Positions 33,066 through 44,176 of a stretch of 64,000 nucleotides of DNA are shown one piece after another (position 1 is the first letter of the stretch; every line of letters begins with the position of its first letter). The position numbers and the translations under genes were made by a program. Under the pieces are notes generated by a model that had not been told where the DNA came from, ran no database searches, and was given only the letters and a program-made list of their open reading frames with translations. This DNA comes from Adiantum capillus-veneris. Taxonomy: Eukaryota > Streptophyta > Polypodiopsida > Polypodiales > Pteridaceae. The stretch is from assembly GCA_014529385.2 (NCBI GenBank), contig CM043953.1, positions 73,249,872 to 73,313,871 of the forward strand, given 5' to 3'.

Positions 33066-34224
33066 CTCCCTTTACACAAAGGGAATGAGGGACACATGTC
33101 AGCTCCCTAGCCCATATGCCCACAAGGTGTACTCAGTTCCTATTGGATGGCCTTGGAGGTGGACCAATGAGAATTAAGCTAGAGTAAATCTAGTTTAATT
33201 AATTTAAAAATACTTAATAAAAGAACCAATAAGAATTAAGCTCTCTAGAAGACTATTGGATAGTCTCCCAAGGGGTCCAATGAGCATTTAACAGCCCAAT
33301 GGCTTGCATGATTCCTATTGGCCAGGAGGCAAAGGGGTCCAATGAGAGTTTAGTTGAATTAAGTAATTACCTAAAGCTCTCACAAAAGGGGAAAGGGGGA
33401 CACATGTCAGAAGACTATCACTTATGTTGCTTAATTTCCATTGGCTAGGCCTGGGGAGGTCCAATGAGGTGTGAGGATGAGCAAATAGCAAGAGGGTCAA
33501 CAAGAGAGAGAGGGGGCTGATTTTTGAAAGGCATTATCTCACACTCACTCACACAATCTCATGTGTGAAGCAAAGAAGACTCTCTCTCCTTCTCAAGCTT
33601 TAATGGAAAGCTTACCATCTACTCCAAGCTTGTGAGAAGGGAGGCCTACACCAACAACTCTTGGCTTTGTGATGCAAATCTAACCAAGAGCCAAGCTTCA
33701 ATGCATGCTCATCTCCTCTACCATGCTAATTACTAAGCTAAGCTATGCTAGTATGAGTGATTATGTGAGGAGATGTACATCTTTCTTGTAAGAATACTCC
33801 TTCTTCCTCTCAATCTACTCTCATACCCCGCTAGCTCTCACCATCTTCGAAGGTGTGTGAGGTCTTGGGTCTGAGACCGTGAGGAAATTGATGTTGTGTT
33901 TGATAAGTGTTTTGCTTAGTGCATGAAGTTTCCATCTTCATTGCACTAGCTAGTATTGAAGGAACACAAAGAATTGTATTGTAAAATGTCTCTCTTGACG
34001 GGAGAAACCATAATACAAAGCCTTTTGGAGGGGGGACCGGCTCCATGCAAATCAGGTCCTCAAATGTTGTCAATTGCTTAATTTCTCTCTCTTTTGAAGT
34101 ATTGTTCATGCTATCTAACTAGGTGTTATACTTTTTGTTGCTCTCTCCACCCAAGCACTCTTGTTATTCTCATTAGGAAGCTATTTTCCGCTACACACAA
34201 GTTATTAGACCATTAAATGTTATA

Positions 34225-35090
34225 GTAATGCCTCTTCTTGTGGCAATAGTAACACTCAACATTTCTGGTATTGCGGTCTCTACTTGAGCTCCTATGTTGG
34301 CTAGGACTATGAGGATTTCACTCTCTACTTTTGCTTTTGTATTTGTTTATGTCACGGCCTTTTGCCTTCGTTGAACTGCCAGTCATATATGCATCTCCAT
34401 GACTAGCACCGTCAAGAGATTTACGTCAAATTATTCAGTGAGCATGGCATCTGTGATGGCAACATTGAACACTAACTTTCCATTTGGAGCTGAATTGCTG
34501 ATGGTTGTGCAAAAGATGTCCCATGAATTGGGTAGAGAGCATAGCAAGAATATATACTTGAGTTCGTCGTCAAAATCCTTGAAGCCCTGAGATGTCAATT
34601 GACTGAACAAGGAGTTGAATCCATTTAAGTGACCATAAATTGTGCTACCTTCTTTCATGTTGAGCTTCATAAGATTTTTCATGAGAAAAACTTTGTTGGA
34701 TGCACTTTTGCTCTCCCATGATGAACATAAGCTATCCTAAAGTTCCTTGGTTATTGTCTTCCCTATGATAGTGAAGAACACTGATTCGGCTAGATGTAGA
34801 CGTAACGTAGCCATGGCTCTCACATCCAAAAGTTCCCACTGAGCTTGCATATAGTCATCATCCTCTGCATGCTCTTTCAACGATTTTGATAGGCCTTTGT
34901 TTGTCAAAACATCTTTCATGCCCTCTTTCCACATGGTGAAGTCGCTGCCATTGAACTTGCGAATGAAATACTCCTCCTTTTCTAAAGAAGAAAGCCATTG
35001 CTGACAAGAGGGTTTGAGAGGTGCCAAACTATGGCAAGAAGCTGCAGAAATTTGGGCAGAGTCTCCTTTGTATGAGGAGTCAAAAATCAA
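34225..35090 (-). pseudogene. Copia F, gag segment
   Basis: Read from 35090: FIRKFNGSDFTMWKEGMKDVL, LRLHLAESVFFTI, KLNMKEGSTIYGHLNGFNSL and PNSWDIFCTTISNSAP, the typical copia gag. It ends in a zinc knuckle (CYYCHKKRHY) cut exactly by the insertion of gypsy A. One internal frameshift or stop near 34737. The F protease resumes at 20162. Confidence 0.8.
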
Positions 35091-36337
35091 CTCAAAATAC
35101 GCATAAATGTGCCAACTGCACTAACTGGGCATCTACTGCACAAAACCACTGCTGTGTGACCGCCAACTCGACGTCAAAAGCATAAAAATCCATCCAGATA
35201 CATATCCTATGGTGAGGGTACCGTAAAGGGGAACTCCAACTACCTGTATCATCAAAGGTGTCTCAACATTTGAGCACACCCCAACTCAAAGAAAACCTCA
35301 CGCTATCGACACTCCAAAAGGATAATGCAGACACAAATGGACTAGCCACAGTCTCAGAAAGGGCTCTTTCGGTACGAGTCTCAAAAACGGCCGAGAAAAA
35401 CTGCCAAAATAGTAAAAAATGACTCCACATGTAGTACAATGGGTAGTGTCCCCAACTCAACATACATGAGTAAACCGCGCTCAAACAGGCGCCAGGAACC
35501 GCTGCATGTAGTAAAAGTGATCCTTGCGGGGATATGAACTCTCAAAAGAGCTCAGTAGAACTAGGTGTGCTCAACAAAATGCATCTATCAATGCATCTAT
35601 CCACAGAGAATCTGCTGTTGTCATGATTGCCAAATCGCCTCTGAAAATGTTGTGTCTGGTAATTTGGAGAATCTATGTGTGAACAAGCTAAAAAACCCCC
35701 TGTAATCTATAACCTGCATGTCGATGTTGCTATGTGTCGATTTCCACCGTCGGGCGGAAATATGCTAGTCAAATAGCCACCAAAGGTGTCGTAGCTAAAA
35801 ATTGTGCCGTACAGCGTGATCGGTGCACTTGGTGCCGATGTCGGGTGTCACTCCTCTATGGTAGAGACACCTCACCCATGTGTGTGGCAAGTACAACTGT
35901 CGATCGCGGGAAAATGTCGTCCGCGTGAAATCAATGTCAGGTCGGATATCGAGAAATCCACCACAATGTGTAAGAATCCCAAGCCGGTGTGCTAGAAATG
36001 GTGTCGAAAATTGATGTGCCAATGCATAGTAGTAAGTCGCTGATGTTGGGGAGTCGGAGCTCTCTCTCTCTCTGCCTGAGAGTGAGACAATTTCGATGTC
36101 GATGTTGCCTTCCACCGCCGGACGAAAGTGGCTAGCCAAGTAGCCGCAGACGCTTATTCTCGAAGCCGGTGTCGAGAAAATTTGCCGAGGCCAAGGTCGA
36201 TATCAATGCCAAAAAAAAGTGCGCACACAGTGTGTGTGTGTGTGTGTTTGTCGAAATCGGAGAGTCCGAAGGAGGAGACGGGAAATCGAAGTCGATTTCG
36301 GAGTCGGGTATGCCCAAACACACACCACCATTGTTTT

Positions 36338-36382
<45 letters not shown>

Positions 36383-36600
36383 TGGGGAGTCGGGGGCGTG
36401 GAGTAAGGGCTTAGGTGGTGGGAGCACACGGGTCCGAGAAGTCGGGGGGGGGGGGGGGGGGGGGGTGGAGTGGGGGGGTTTGACGAGGAAGCCCGTGGGA
36501 ACGAGGGCTTACAAGTGAAAACTAAAAAAAAAAACTTTTTGTTGAGACTGGCTCTGTCGGATCTGACGAGCTTCACGAGCATGGGCATTGGGCAGCGAGG
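35091..36600 (-). other. Leader and LTR region of copia F, with internal duplication
   Basis: No conserved coding. Parts align with the leader of copia B (for example CAGAGTCTCCTTTGTA and ACCTGTATCAYCRAAAGG). A segment starting TGTCGATGTTGC at 35719 recurs in diverged form at 36098 (spacing 379 bp). Simple repeats: (GT)n near 36229-36247, (CT)n 36339-36379, G22 at 36444-36465. No LTR boundary or primer site was certain. Confidence 0.5.
36339..36379. repeat. (CT)20 microsatellite
   Basis: Uninterrupted CT units; a G22 run follows at 36444-36465. Confidence 0.95.
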
Positions 36601-36639
36601 GTGTGTGTGGGTTCTGTGTGTGTTACCACACAAGCTATA

Positions 36640-37071
36640 ATCACACTATGCGTGTGTTGTCACCATAGTGCTGACTGCTCTCTAGTCTGCTACTCATGGC
36701 TCCAATCTCTCCCCCAAGTTCTAGTGCGAGTCTCGACCTTCTTGGCTAACAAGACTTCAATTGCCCCATGTGTGCTAGCTTTGACGTGACTCCTCATAAG
36801 GAGCGATTCTCTACATACACTGCCACACATGGCACAGTGAAGCTAGGAAGTTCTTATGAGCTTGATATATGCGGTGGGGGCAGCATCAAGTTTTCTATGC
36901 GTAATGGCACTGAGTTTATGTTGCACAATGTAAGACATGTACCCAAATTGACAAAGAGTTTGATATCTGGACAACTCGATGATTTGCATTACACTACCAT
37001 ATTTTCTCATGGTTCTTGGATCATCAAGAAGGGGAATCTGGTCATGCTTAAAGGCTAGAAGTCTGGCTCAT
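36640..37071 (+). pseudogene. Copia fragment E (protease to gag-preintegrase)
   Basis: FDVTPHKERFSTYTATHGTV, YELDICGGGSIKFSMRNG, NVRHVPKLTKSLIS and WIIKKGNLVMLKG, then a stop and KSGSLYS. Similar to F but on the opposite strand. It is cut on the right by the LTR of gypsy D. The active-site DSGA part is lost. Confidence 0.75.
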
Positions 37072-38709
37072 TGTACTCATTTTATGTGTAATGGAATTGG
37101 CCTATTCACTTGAGAGTAGCAGAAATTAAAGAGAGTACTTTTGAGAAATTAATTTGTGAGCATAGTGGTTGAACATATTGAAGTTAGCAACCTAAACATA
37201 GCATTTAGTTATCTTGGCATGAACAATACTTTTTCAAGAGAGAGAATTTAGAGAACATGAGAACAGTTGAGGACCGGATTTATCTGGATTCGGTCCCCCC
37301 TCCAATAGGCATTTGTATTACGATTTCTCCCATCAAGAGAAACTTGTTACAATACAATCTTTGTGTTCCTTGTGACCTAGGTAATGCAATAAAGATGGAA
37401 AGCTTCATGTATCACGAGCATAACATAAACTTTGTGGGAAGCATTAACTATCCCAAGACCTCAAACACCTTCGAAGGTGGAGAGAGCTAGCAAGGAATGA
37501 GGGTAGGGAAGAGGAAGAAGAAAGATTTCATAGGAGAAAGAATTAGTTCCTCACTTATCATCACTCTTCTTGCTAGCATACATAATAGCATAGTAATGAA
37601 GATGGAGAAGATGGAAAGCTTAAGCATTGAAGCATGGCTCGTGGTTAGATTTACATTCCATTGCCAAGAGTGTTGGTGTAGGCTCTCAACCTCTCTACTT
37701 GATTGGAGAAGGAGAGGGAGCTCTTGCACTTTTCACTTCACACAATGAGGGTGTGTGTGTGTGCGTGTGTGGGAGAGTATACCCCCCAAGCATGCCCCTA
37801 GCTTCCTTGGTCGACCCCCCCTTGTAGCTCATGCTTAAAGCTCATTGGGCCCCTCCAGGCCTAGCCAATCACAAGCAGGAGGTAAATCAAGTAACAAGGG
37901 TAGCCTTGGGACAAGTGTCCCCCTTTCTCCTTTGAGAGAGAGGACTTGATAAATGTTAAAAAAAAAAAACTTCTAAATTATCATTGGACCCCTTGGGTGG
38001 CCAACCAATAGGCTTCAGGCACACCATGAGAGCAACATGAGGAGGAACTTGACAAGTGTCCCTTTTGCTTTCTTTGTACTAAGCATGCCTTGTGTGAGTG
38101 TGTGTGTGTGTGTGTTCTCTCTCATCCCCCCTCTTGTAGGGCTCACCCCCTCCTTGTAGGGATGGAATATTGACTTTTTGACACACTTATCTCAAGCACC
38201 TTAGTCAGCAAGCATGACAAAGCACCTCAAGCTTGGGTGATGTTCCCACAAGCACCTCAAGCTCCATAGTCGACAAGCATGACAAGCATCTCTAGCACCT
38301 TAATCAACAAGCACGACAAGAACCTCAAGCACCTTATTCATCAAGCACGACAAGCACCTCAAGCACCTTAGTCATCAAGCATGACAAGCACCTCAAGCAC
38401 CTTAAGCTTGGGCCGGGTTCCCAGCTCAAGCTTAGCCCTAGCTTACCTAAGGTCAAAGGACTTTTAACACTAATTATTGGGGGTCTTGAATGAAGCTAAC
38501 CCTAAGGTATTCATGATCCATTGGTTAGCCTTTCTCTTTGACAGAACATCTCTCATTTGGGTCCCTTTACCATTGGCCTTGTGTTGAGATAGATCTATTA
38601 AGCACATGTCTATATCCTAACCCTTGTTCCCATTTATTCTCTCACATAAAATGATTAGTTTAATATGAGAAAATCATTTGGGTTGGTTAATTATATGGAT
38701 TTTATGACA
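37072..38709 (-). repeat. 3' LTR of element D
   Basis: Aligns in reverse orientation with the LTR of A (ends TGTCAT and GTACA; shared AAATGATTTTCTCAT and GGGGGGACCGG stretches) but is clearly more diverged than the two A LTRs. It contains diverged repeats of AGCACCTCAAGCACCTTAGT near 38170-38410. Confidence 0.8.
38180..38410. repeat. Diverged tandem repeats of about 30 to 40 bp inside the D LTR
   Basis: Repeated words CACCTCAAGCACCTTAGTC and CATCAAGCAYGACAAG, at least six imperfect units. Not present in the A LTRs. Confidence 0.7.
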
Positions 38710-39129
38710 TTATCTCTCTCTTGTAATCATAGTCATCCTCGACTATGAGGTAGAAGAGATAAAGCTTTAGTCATTAGTCAATCTTTCTTAGCGGGTAGAG
38801 GATCCCTTTTTACCCTACAACATCTTTCCAAGATGGATGACCAATCCATTTGGTGCTTGGGAGACATAGCTTCCGCAAGCATGTCTTCTCTTTAGTCCAT
38901 TTCATTCTCCCAAAGTGGAGTGACAAATTCTACTTGGTGTTTGAGAATCCTCGTCATCACAAACATGATTCTAAGCATGCATATTATTTAAATTTGTGCA
39001 CAATTAAAAAGAGAACTAGTCTTATAGGACAAAAACATGGGTCATTTAAAAGAAATTTGTACATTTGCTTACTCTAATGTAGCATTATAAGCATTGACAA
39101 GGTTCATACTATCCTTAAGTTGTATTCCA

Positions 39130-40141
39130 TGCATCCATCTAGCATCTTCAAAAGGCTAATTTTTGAACTTGATAAGATACCGTCAGATAATCTTACCATG
39201 TTTGTAGTACCTTGTCTTCACGCCGAAGGATAGCTTCGGGTTGTAGCACCTCTTCTTGGTCTTCAACTTTGGGAGGGTCTTCAATAATTGGTTGGTGGCT
39301 CTCCTTTGTAGGGCTTTAGTAGGCTCACATGAAAAGCATTGTGTATGAGCCAATGGTTGGGCAACTTGAGTTGATAAGCCATCTCATTGACTCGCTTCAA
39401 GATTTGGAAAGAACCATAGTATCTTTTTGCTAGCTTAGCATAATACTTTTCATGGCCCGTAGGATTTTTGCTTGTCGTTTGCCTTAATCGAGCCTTAGGA
39501 AACTTAAGTAAGACCCAATTATTTTTTGTGCTTGTCAGCAACATCTTTTTGCCTTTGTTGAGAGATGGATATAGCCTCCTTAATCTTTTGAAAATATTCT
39601 TGTAGGTCACAACTATACTCAACGGTAGCGAAGATCTTCCCATGTACTTTGAGTAGCAGGGGACTTTTAGGTCTTCCCTCAATGATCTCAAAAGGTGCTT
39701 TTGCCATAGAAGTATGTACATCATTATTGTAGGCATACTCTACAAGAGGTAAGTACTTTTTCCATTGTGAGCACTGATCTACTTCTATAACATAAGTCTT
39801 TAGTAGATCGAGTATCGTAAGATTGACTATCTCACTTTGGCATACTCTACAAGAGGTAAGTACTTTTTCCATTGTGAGCACTGATCTACTTCTATAACAT
39901 AAGTCTTTAGTAGATCGAGTATCGTAAGATTGACTATCTCACTTTGGCCATCCGTTTGTGGGTGATAGGCCGAAGAGAAATTCAATCTTGTTCCTAAATT
40001 TTCAAAGAGACCTTTCCAAAAATTACTGGTCATTCTAGGATCTCTATTTGACACGATGGATGTTGGTAATCCATGGTGTTTGAAAATATGTGATATGAAG
40101 AGAGTTGCCATTTGGTGTGCCTTAATAGTCTTTTTGACAAG
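39130..40141 (-). pseudogene. Integrase C-terminal half of element D
   Basis: VKKTIKAHQMATLFISHIF, GLPTSIVSNRDPRMT and AYHPQTDGQSEI, then the GKAPFEV-equivalent, the basic tail (KNPTGHEKYYAKLAKRYYG) and a chromodomain-like relic. A 107-bp direct duplication (39734-39840 and 39841-39947) breaks the frame. Inactive. Confidence 0.8.
39734..39947. repeat. 107-bp tandem duplication in the D integrase
   Basis: Two adjacent copies starting CATACTCTACAAGAGG, essentially identical by eye. The length is not a multiple of three, so the frame is lost. Confidence 0.9.
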
Positions 40142-40999
40142 AAATATAAGGTCTCCACCTTTCTAGCTGTCGGGAATGAACTCAAGCTTTAGGAGAAAGC
40201 ATTGATCAGGCAATCAAGTAAAAACACTATCTCAAAAGCAATAAAAAATGGTATTTTTGGAATCTTAAGCACATCAAACCCCGAGCTAGAAATTTTCAGA
40301 ACTGAATTTCGATAAAATTGGCATAGTTATGGCCCCTGGAAGTTTACACAGTTGATTTAATTAATTTAATAAATTATAAGGTTTTGGTAACCATTACTGT
40401 AAAAGACTTTTATCATAAAATCCCTAGATATTTACTGATAATAGCAGATATTTCCAAAATTATTCATGAAAAGGGTTAGATAATAGCAGAAAATTGATTT
40501 TGTGTATCTGGGGGGTTGTGTGGGGCAGTAATGAACTTGCCCAGGCTGAAATTAATTGCAGGGGGTGCTTGTGGAGCTGGAGGGCTGCCTTGGGATGCAA
40601 GTTACTGCCATTTCCAGCTTGTGAGTGCCCAAAAACCTATAAATATGACCCCTTGCTTCACAATTTCACACAGACTCGGAGTCCTGGCCATTTCTCTCTC
40701 ACCTAGAGAGAACTCTACTAAAAAATCACCAGAGAGTAAAACTCTAGTTGATTAATCCACGGTAATTAGTTTAACCCTTTTTAATTAGCAAAATTATGCT
40801 AATCTACTTATATTTTCTTAAATAATTCAAAATTAAGAAGATTAAACTTATTTACACTCTAAAAGACTCTCTTAATTCTTAATTCTCTGTTGATTACTTA
40901 GATTAAGATTAGGGACATTAATTTGATTAATTAGTAAGCTATATTAATCATTTTAGTCATAAATTAATGGTAATTATACTAATTAAACTTTGAATTGTA

Positions 41000-42310
41000 C
41001 AGGATAATTATGAGAGCTGTATTAAACTGTCAAGATACTAAAAAAATTATCTCTTAATTTTTTCATTAGTTTTTTGTAATTACTTAAGTAGAATTTAATT
41101 GTTTTTAATCAAAAAATTAATTAGCTCAAATTTATTTAATTAGCTAAAAAATTCTTAAGTTAATTATCTCTGTTAAAAAATACTATTAGGAACACAAGGT
41201 AAATTACTCATTAATAGTTTATTAATCTAAGTATTTAATTAAGCTGAAACTAACTGTTTTTAGTCATAAATTAAAGGAGGAAATTTGAAAAACATGTTAG
41301 ATAATTATATGCTATGTATCACAACTAATTTACATGTTAAAAAATCCGTGATAATTATCTTGAGGCTAGAAAAATAATATAGCTAATTATCTAAGTCAAA
41401 TTAGACTAATTTTAGCCATAAATTAAAGAGAAAAATTAAAAAAACATGTTAGATAATTATATACTATTTATGAGAGTTAGTTTACATGTTAAAAAAGTTG
41501 TGATATTTAGATTAGCCATAGAAAATTAATTTAACTAAATATCTTAATCAAAAACCCTGTTTTTGAAGATAAATTCAAGGGTGAAATTAGTAAATTAGTT
41601 TAGATAGCTTTGAGATAATTTTTAGAGTTAGAATACATCATTAGAAAGCCGTGATAATTAGCTTAGCCACAGAAAATTGGTTTAGCTAGTTATCTTAGTC
41701 ACAAAACCCTATTTTTGAAGGTAAATTAAAGGTGAAAATTAGTAAATTGGATTAGATAGATTTGGGATAATTTTGAGAGTTAGAATATATCATTAAAAAG
41801 CCATGATAATTAGATTAGCTACAGAAAATTGGTTTAGATTATTATCTTAGTCCAAAAACCTTGCTTTTGAGGATAAATTAAAGGAGAAAATTATTAAATG
41901 AGATTAGATAGCTTTGAGATAATTTTTAGAGTTAGAATAAATCATTAGGAAGTTGTGCTAATTATCTTAAGTGTAGATAATTAGTTTAGCTAATTATCTT
42001 AGCTAATACTTTTTTTATTTTTACTAAAAATTAAAGAGAGAAATTAGTAAATCATGTTAGATGATTACATGCTATATATTGGAGCTATATTACATAATAG
42101 AAAAGCCAAGATAATTATGTCAAGGTTAAAAAATTAGTATAGATATTTATCTAAGTCAAATTATACTAATGTTAGCTAAAAATTCACAGAGAAAATTAGT
42201 AAATTATGTTAGATGATTACATGCTATTTATCAAAGTTAGCTATTTATCAAAGTTAGTTGAAAATTAGTAAATTATGTTAAATGATTACATGCTATTATA
42301 CCAATTTTAG
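41000..42310. repeat. Satellite-like tandem array, about 152-bp unit
   Basis: The same anchor (GATARYTTTGAGATAATTTTTAG or its variant GATAATTATATGC) recurs at about 41003, 41300, 41453, 41603, 41755, 41907, 42060 and 42212: spacing 150-153 bp, apart from a double step at the start. Units are diverged and very AT rich. Confidence 0.8.
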
Positions 42311-42849
42311 CTAAAAATTAAATATGGAAATTAGATAATTAAGTTAAAAAATTAAAAGATAATTACCAGTGGTCACAAATATCATTATCTACTTGTGATA
42401 ATTATACCATAGTTAATTAGTTAGTTTAGAAAATTATAATTGACCAAAAGTTCTATTTTTAGAAAAAGATTAATTAAAATAAATAGACTTTGGAGTCAAA
42501 ATTTTCTAGGAAAATTACAATAAGGGTAGACAAGTGATATAAAGTTGAGGAAATGAAATCTTTAAGAGAAAGTAAATAGAATAAACATTAACCTCAAAAT
42601 AAGCAGATTTCAAGCTTCAACTTCGATGAGGAAACTAGAAAAAAGATATAGAAAATTATAAAAAAAATAGGAGAGCTTAGAAAACCCTTAGGAAAGATTT
42701 GGAAAAAGTTATTGTATTTATATAGGCAGAAATTATTAGGTCAAGAATTTACCAATTAAGACTACAAATTTAACCTTGATTGGGTTACGATTGAATACAG
42801 AGGTTAAGTTTAGCTCTAGGATAATTTACCTAATAATTAGACGTCTATT

Positions 42850-43047
42850 TTGATAAGGATAAGAAGTTATGGTACCCAAAAGGATCGAGCAAATCCTACA
42901 TCTGATGATGAGGATGTAGCTCCAAAACGAACTAGAGCGTCGCATGACGACGACGACGAAGTCGGGCCTACGGAGGAGAGTCTTCAGGCGCCAGCACATC
43001 AGCAGATGGTCGATCAGTCCCAGGTGGGTTTCCCATTATTCAATTAA
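42850..43047 (+). CDS. Short acidic ORF next to the tandem array (hypothetical)
   Basis: 65 codons including TSDDEDVAPKRTRASHDDDDE. It may be the start of a larger decayed protein, for example a nuclear or gag-like N-terminus, since a basic PKRTR lies between two acidic runs. No family recognised; it may be non-functional. Confidence 0.25.
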   Translation: MIRIRSYGTQKDRANPTSDDEDVAPKRTRASHDDDDEVGPTEESLQAPAHQQMVDQSQVGFPLFN

Positions 43048-43099
43048 GTCTTTAAATAAGTTTAAGTTCTTTTATAAGTTAACATTGCATACGCAAGGA

Positions 43100-44176
43100 G
43101 TGAGTAAGAATCAGAAAAGAAATAATTGACTGAAAAACGAAAGGTAACTTCCAAGAGACCAACGTGCATTTTGTTTATAAAGTAGGAAAGAATTGTTTGG
43201 TTAAGCCTGGTTGACTTAGGAGAGATATGATTGATCATCCTTAAGACAACTCGTCTCAAGACACCTCTGACTCCTTGGTATATTTTGATGAATAATGATG
43301 GCTTTCTAGCCACGGATAAGTCAGTTACCCCCATGAACGATGAGTTTCTACTCTGTGTCATGTCTCGATGTTTCTACATAAGTTAGGATACCGTTTTTAT
43401 CCTAGGGGAGCTGCTCGGTTGTATGGACAACTGGTTTGGTGTATGGGGACTCCAAACCTTGGGTGGGGGTTTATCCACCCCAGATTGTGAATCAGGAATG
43501 GGTGCCATTTTTCACCCTTAGGTGGTCTTGAGACAAGAAGAGTCCTGGTCATGGTTATTATGGTCAATTTTTTGATTGATAGTACCTTGTCTTAAGTTTA
43601 AAGATGTCTGTTTGCTAAAAGAATGCTTTTCAATGCTGTCTTTAATACTTGATTGAAGGAATCACTGCCACGAAAAGTTAAAAGAAACCATTATTTTAAG
43701 TGTTAAAACAATGTGATAGTAATTAAAAAAAAAAGAATCATATGTGAGTGCGGGGTGGTAAGTGGGGATTGACTAAGGTTGTCCATCATGGACAGGGGTG
43801 GACCTGATTATTAAGGTAACTATCCATCCCTGTGCACTAAAAATGTTTAGAAAAATTCTTCACTTGGAAGAGAATTCCACCAATGGCGGCTGTGCCCTCA
43901 CATATATTAAGGGGAAAAAAGCGTTGGTCGAGGATATCTTAGCCCAACTTGTGGAATTTATAGGGCCGAAATAGTTTTGGACTTTTAAAACGTTGTCCCA
44001 TTTCTGCTGCGAGAAAGGACTAGGTCTTTGTCTAGGGCTATAGACCCAAGCCATTGTCAATGGTAAAGGTCTATTCCCTGGATTTTTCTTGTTTAGAGAC
44101 TCTGATTTTTATTAGACCTAGAGACCTGTCAAGGATCCCATCCCGCCTTTTTGTGTCGGTGGTTTGGGGATCTCAC
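43100..44176. other. Right part of the insertion, no gene seen
   Basis: No recognisable ORF on either strand. Small inverted words near 43440-43485 (CTCCAAACCTTGGGTGGGGG). Content is more balanced than the array. Confidence 0.5.

Larger units (their letters stand above)
20163..34224 (+). mobile_element. Ty3/gypsy element A, chromovirus-like, with nested insertions
   Basis: 5' LTR 20163-22894, initiator-tRNA-Met primer site 22896-22907, gag, protease, RT, RNase H, integrase, a chromodomain-like tail, polypurine tract at 28758-28771 and 3' LTR 28772-34224. The 4-bp repeat GTAA flanks the element (20159-20162, 34225-34228). It sits inside copia F: removing it joins the F zinc knuckle reading frame. 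Later insertions are two DNA elements in the 5' LTR, one between gag and protease, and copia N in the 3' LTR. LTRs differ at roughly 5-6% over about 320 bp aligned by eye. Confidence 0.9.
28772..34224 (+). repeat. 3' LTR of element A, split by copia N
   Basis: 28772-28849 and 32674-34224 together match the 5' LTR. It lacks both DNA transposons found in the 5' LTR. The terminal dinucleotide is TA instead of CA. Confidence 0.9.
40142..44176. mobile_element. 4-kb AT-rich insertion of unknown class inside element D
   Basis: It interrupts the D integrase exactly at the codons for FIPV|KKT, judged against A. Flanks keep a short imperfect duplication (GACAAGAAAT versus CACAGGAAT). No convincing inverted or direct terminal repeats. 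It contains a TATA-like CTATAAATATGACC near 40637, a tandem array (41000-42310), and a short ORF (42850-43047). No transposase or polymerase seen. Confidence 0.6.

Noticed and set aside
36128..36633. Several overlapping ORFs in the copia F leader
   Set aside because: Depend on (GT)n, (CT)n and G-run translations and overlap in all frames.
41000..42310. CRISPR-like spaced repeats
   Set aside because: Units are about 152 bp, diverged and AT rich with no separate repeat/spacer pattern, and the sequence is eukaryotic nuclear DNA.
40142..44176. Insertion as a Helitron
   Set aside because: No TC start, CTRR end or terminal hairpin in either orientation, and the flanks look like a short duplication rather than an A/T insertion.
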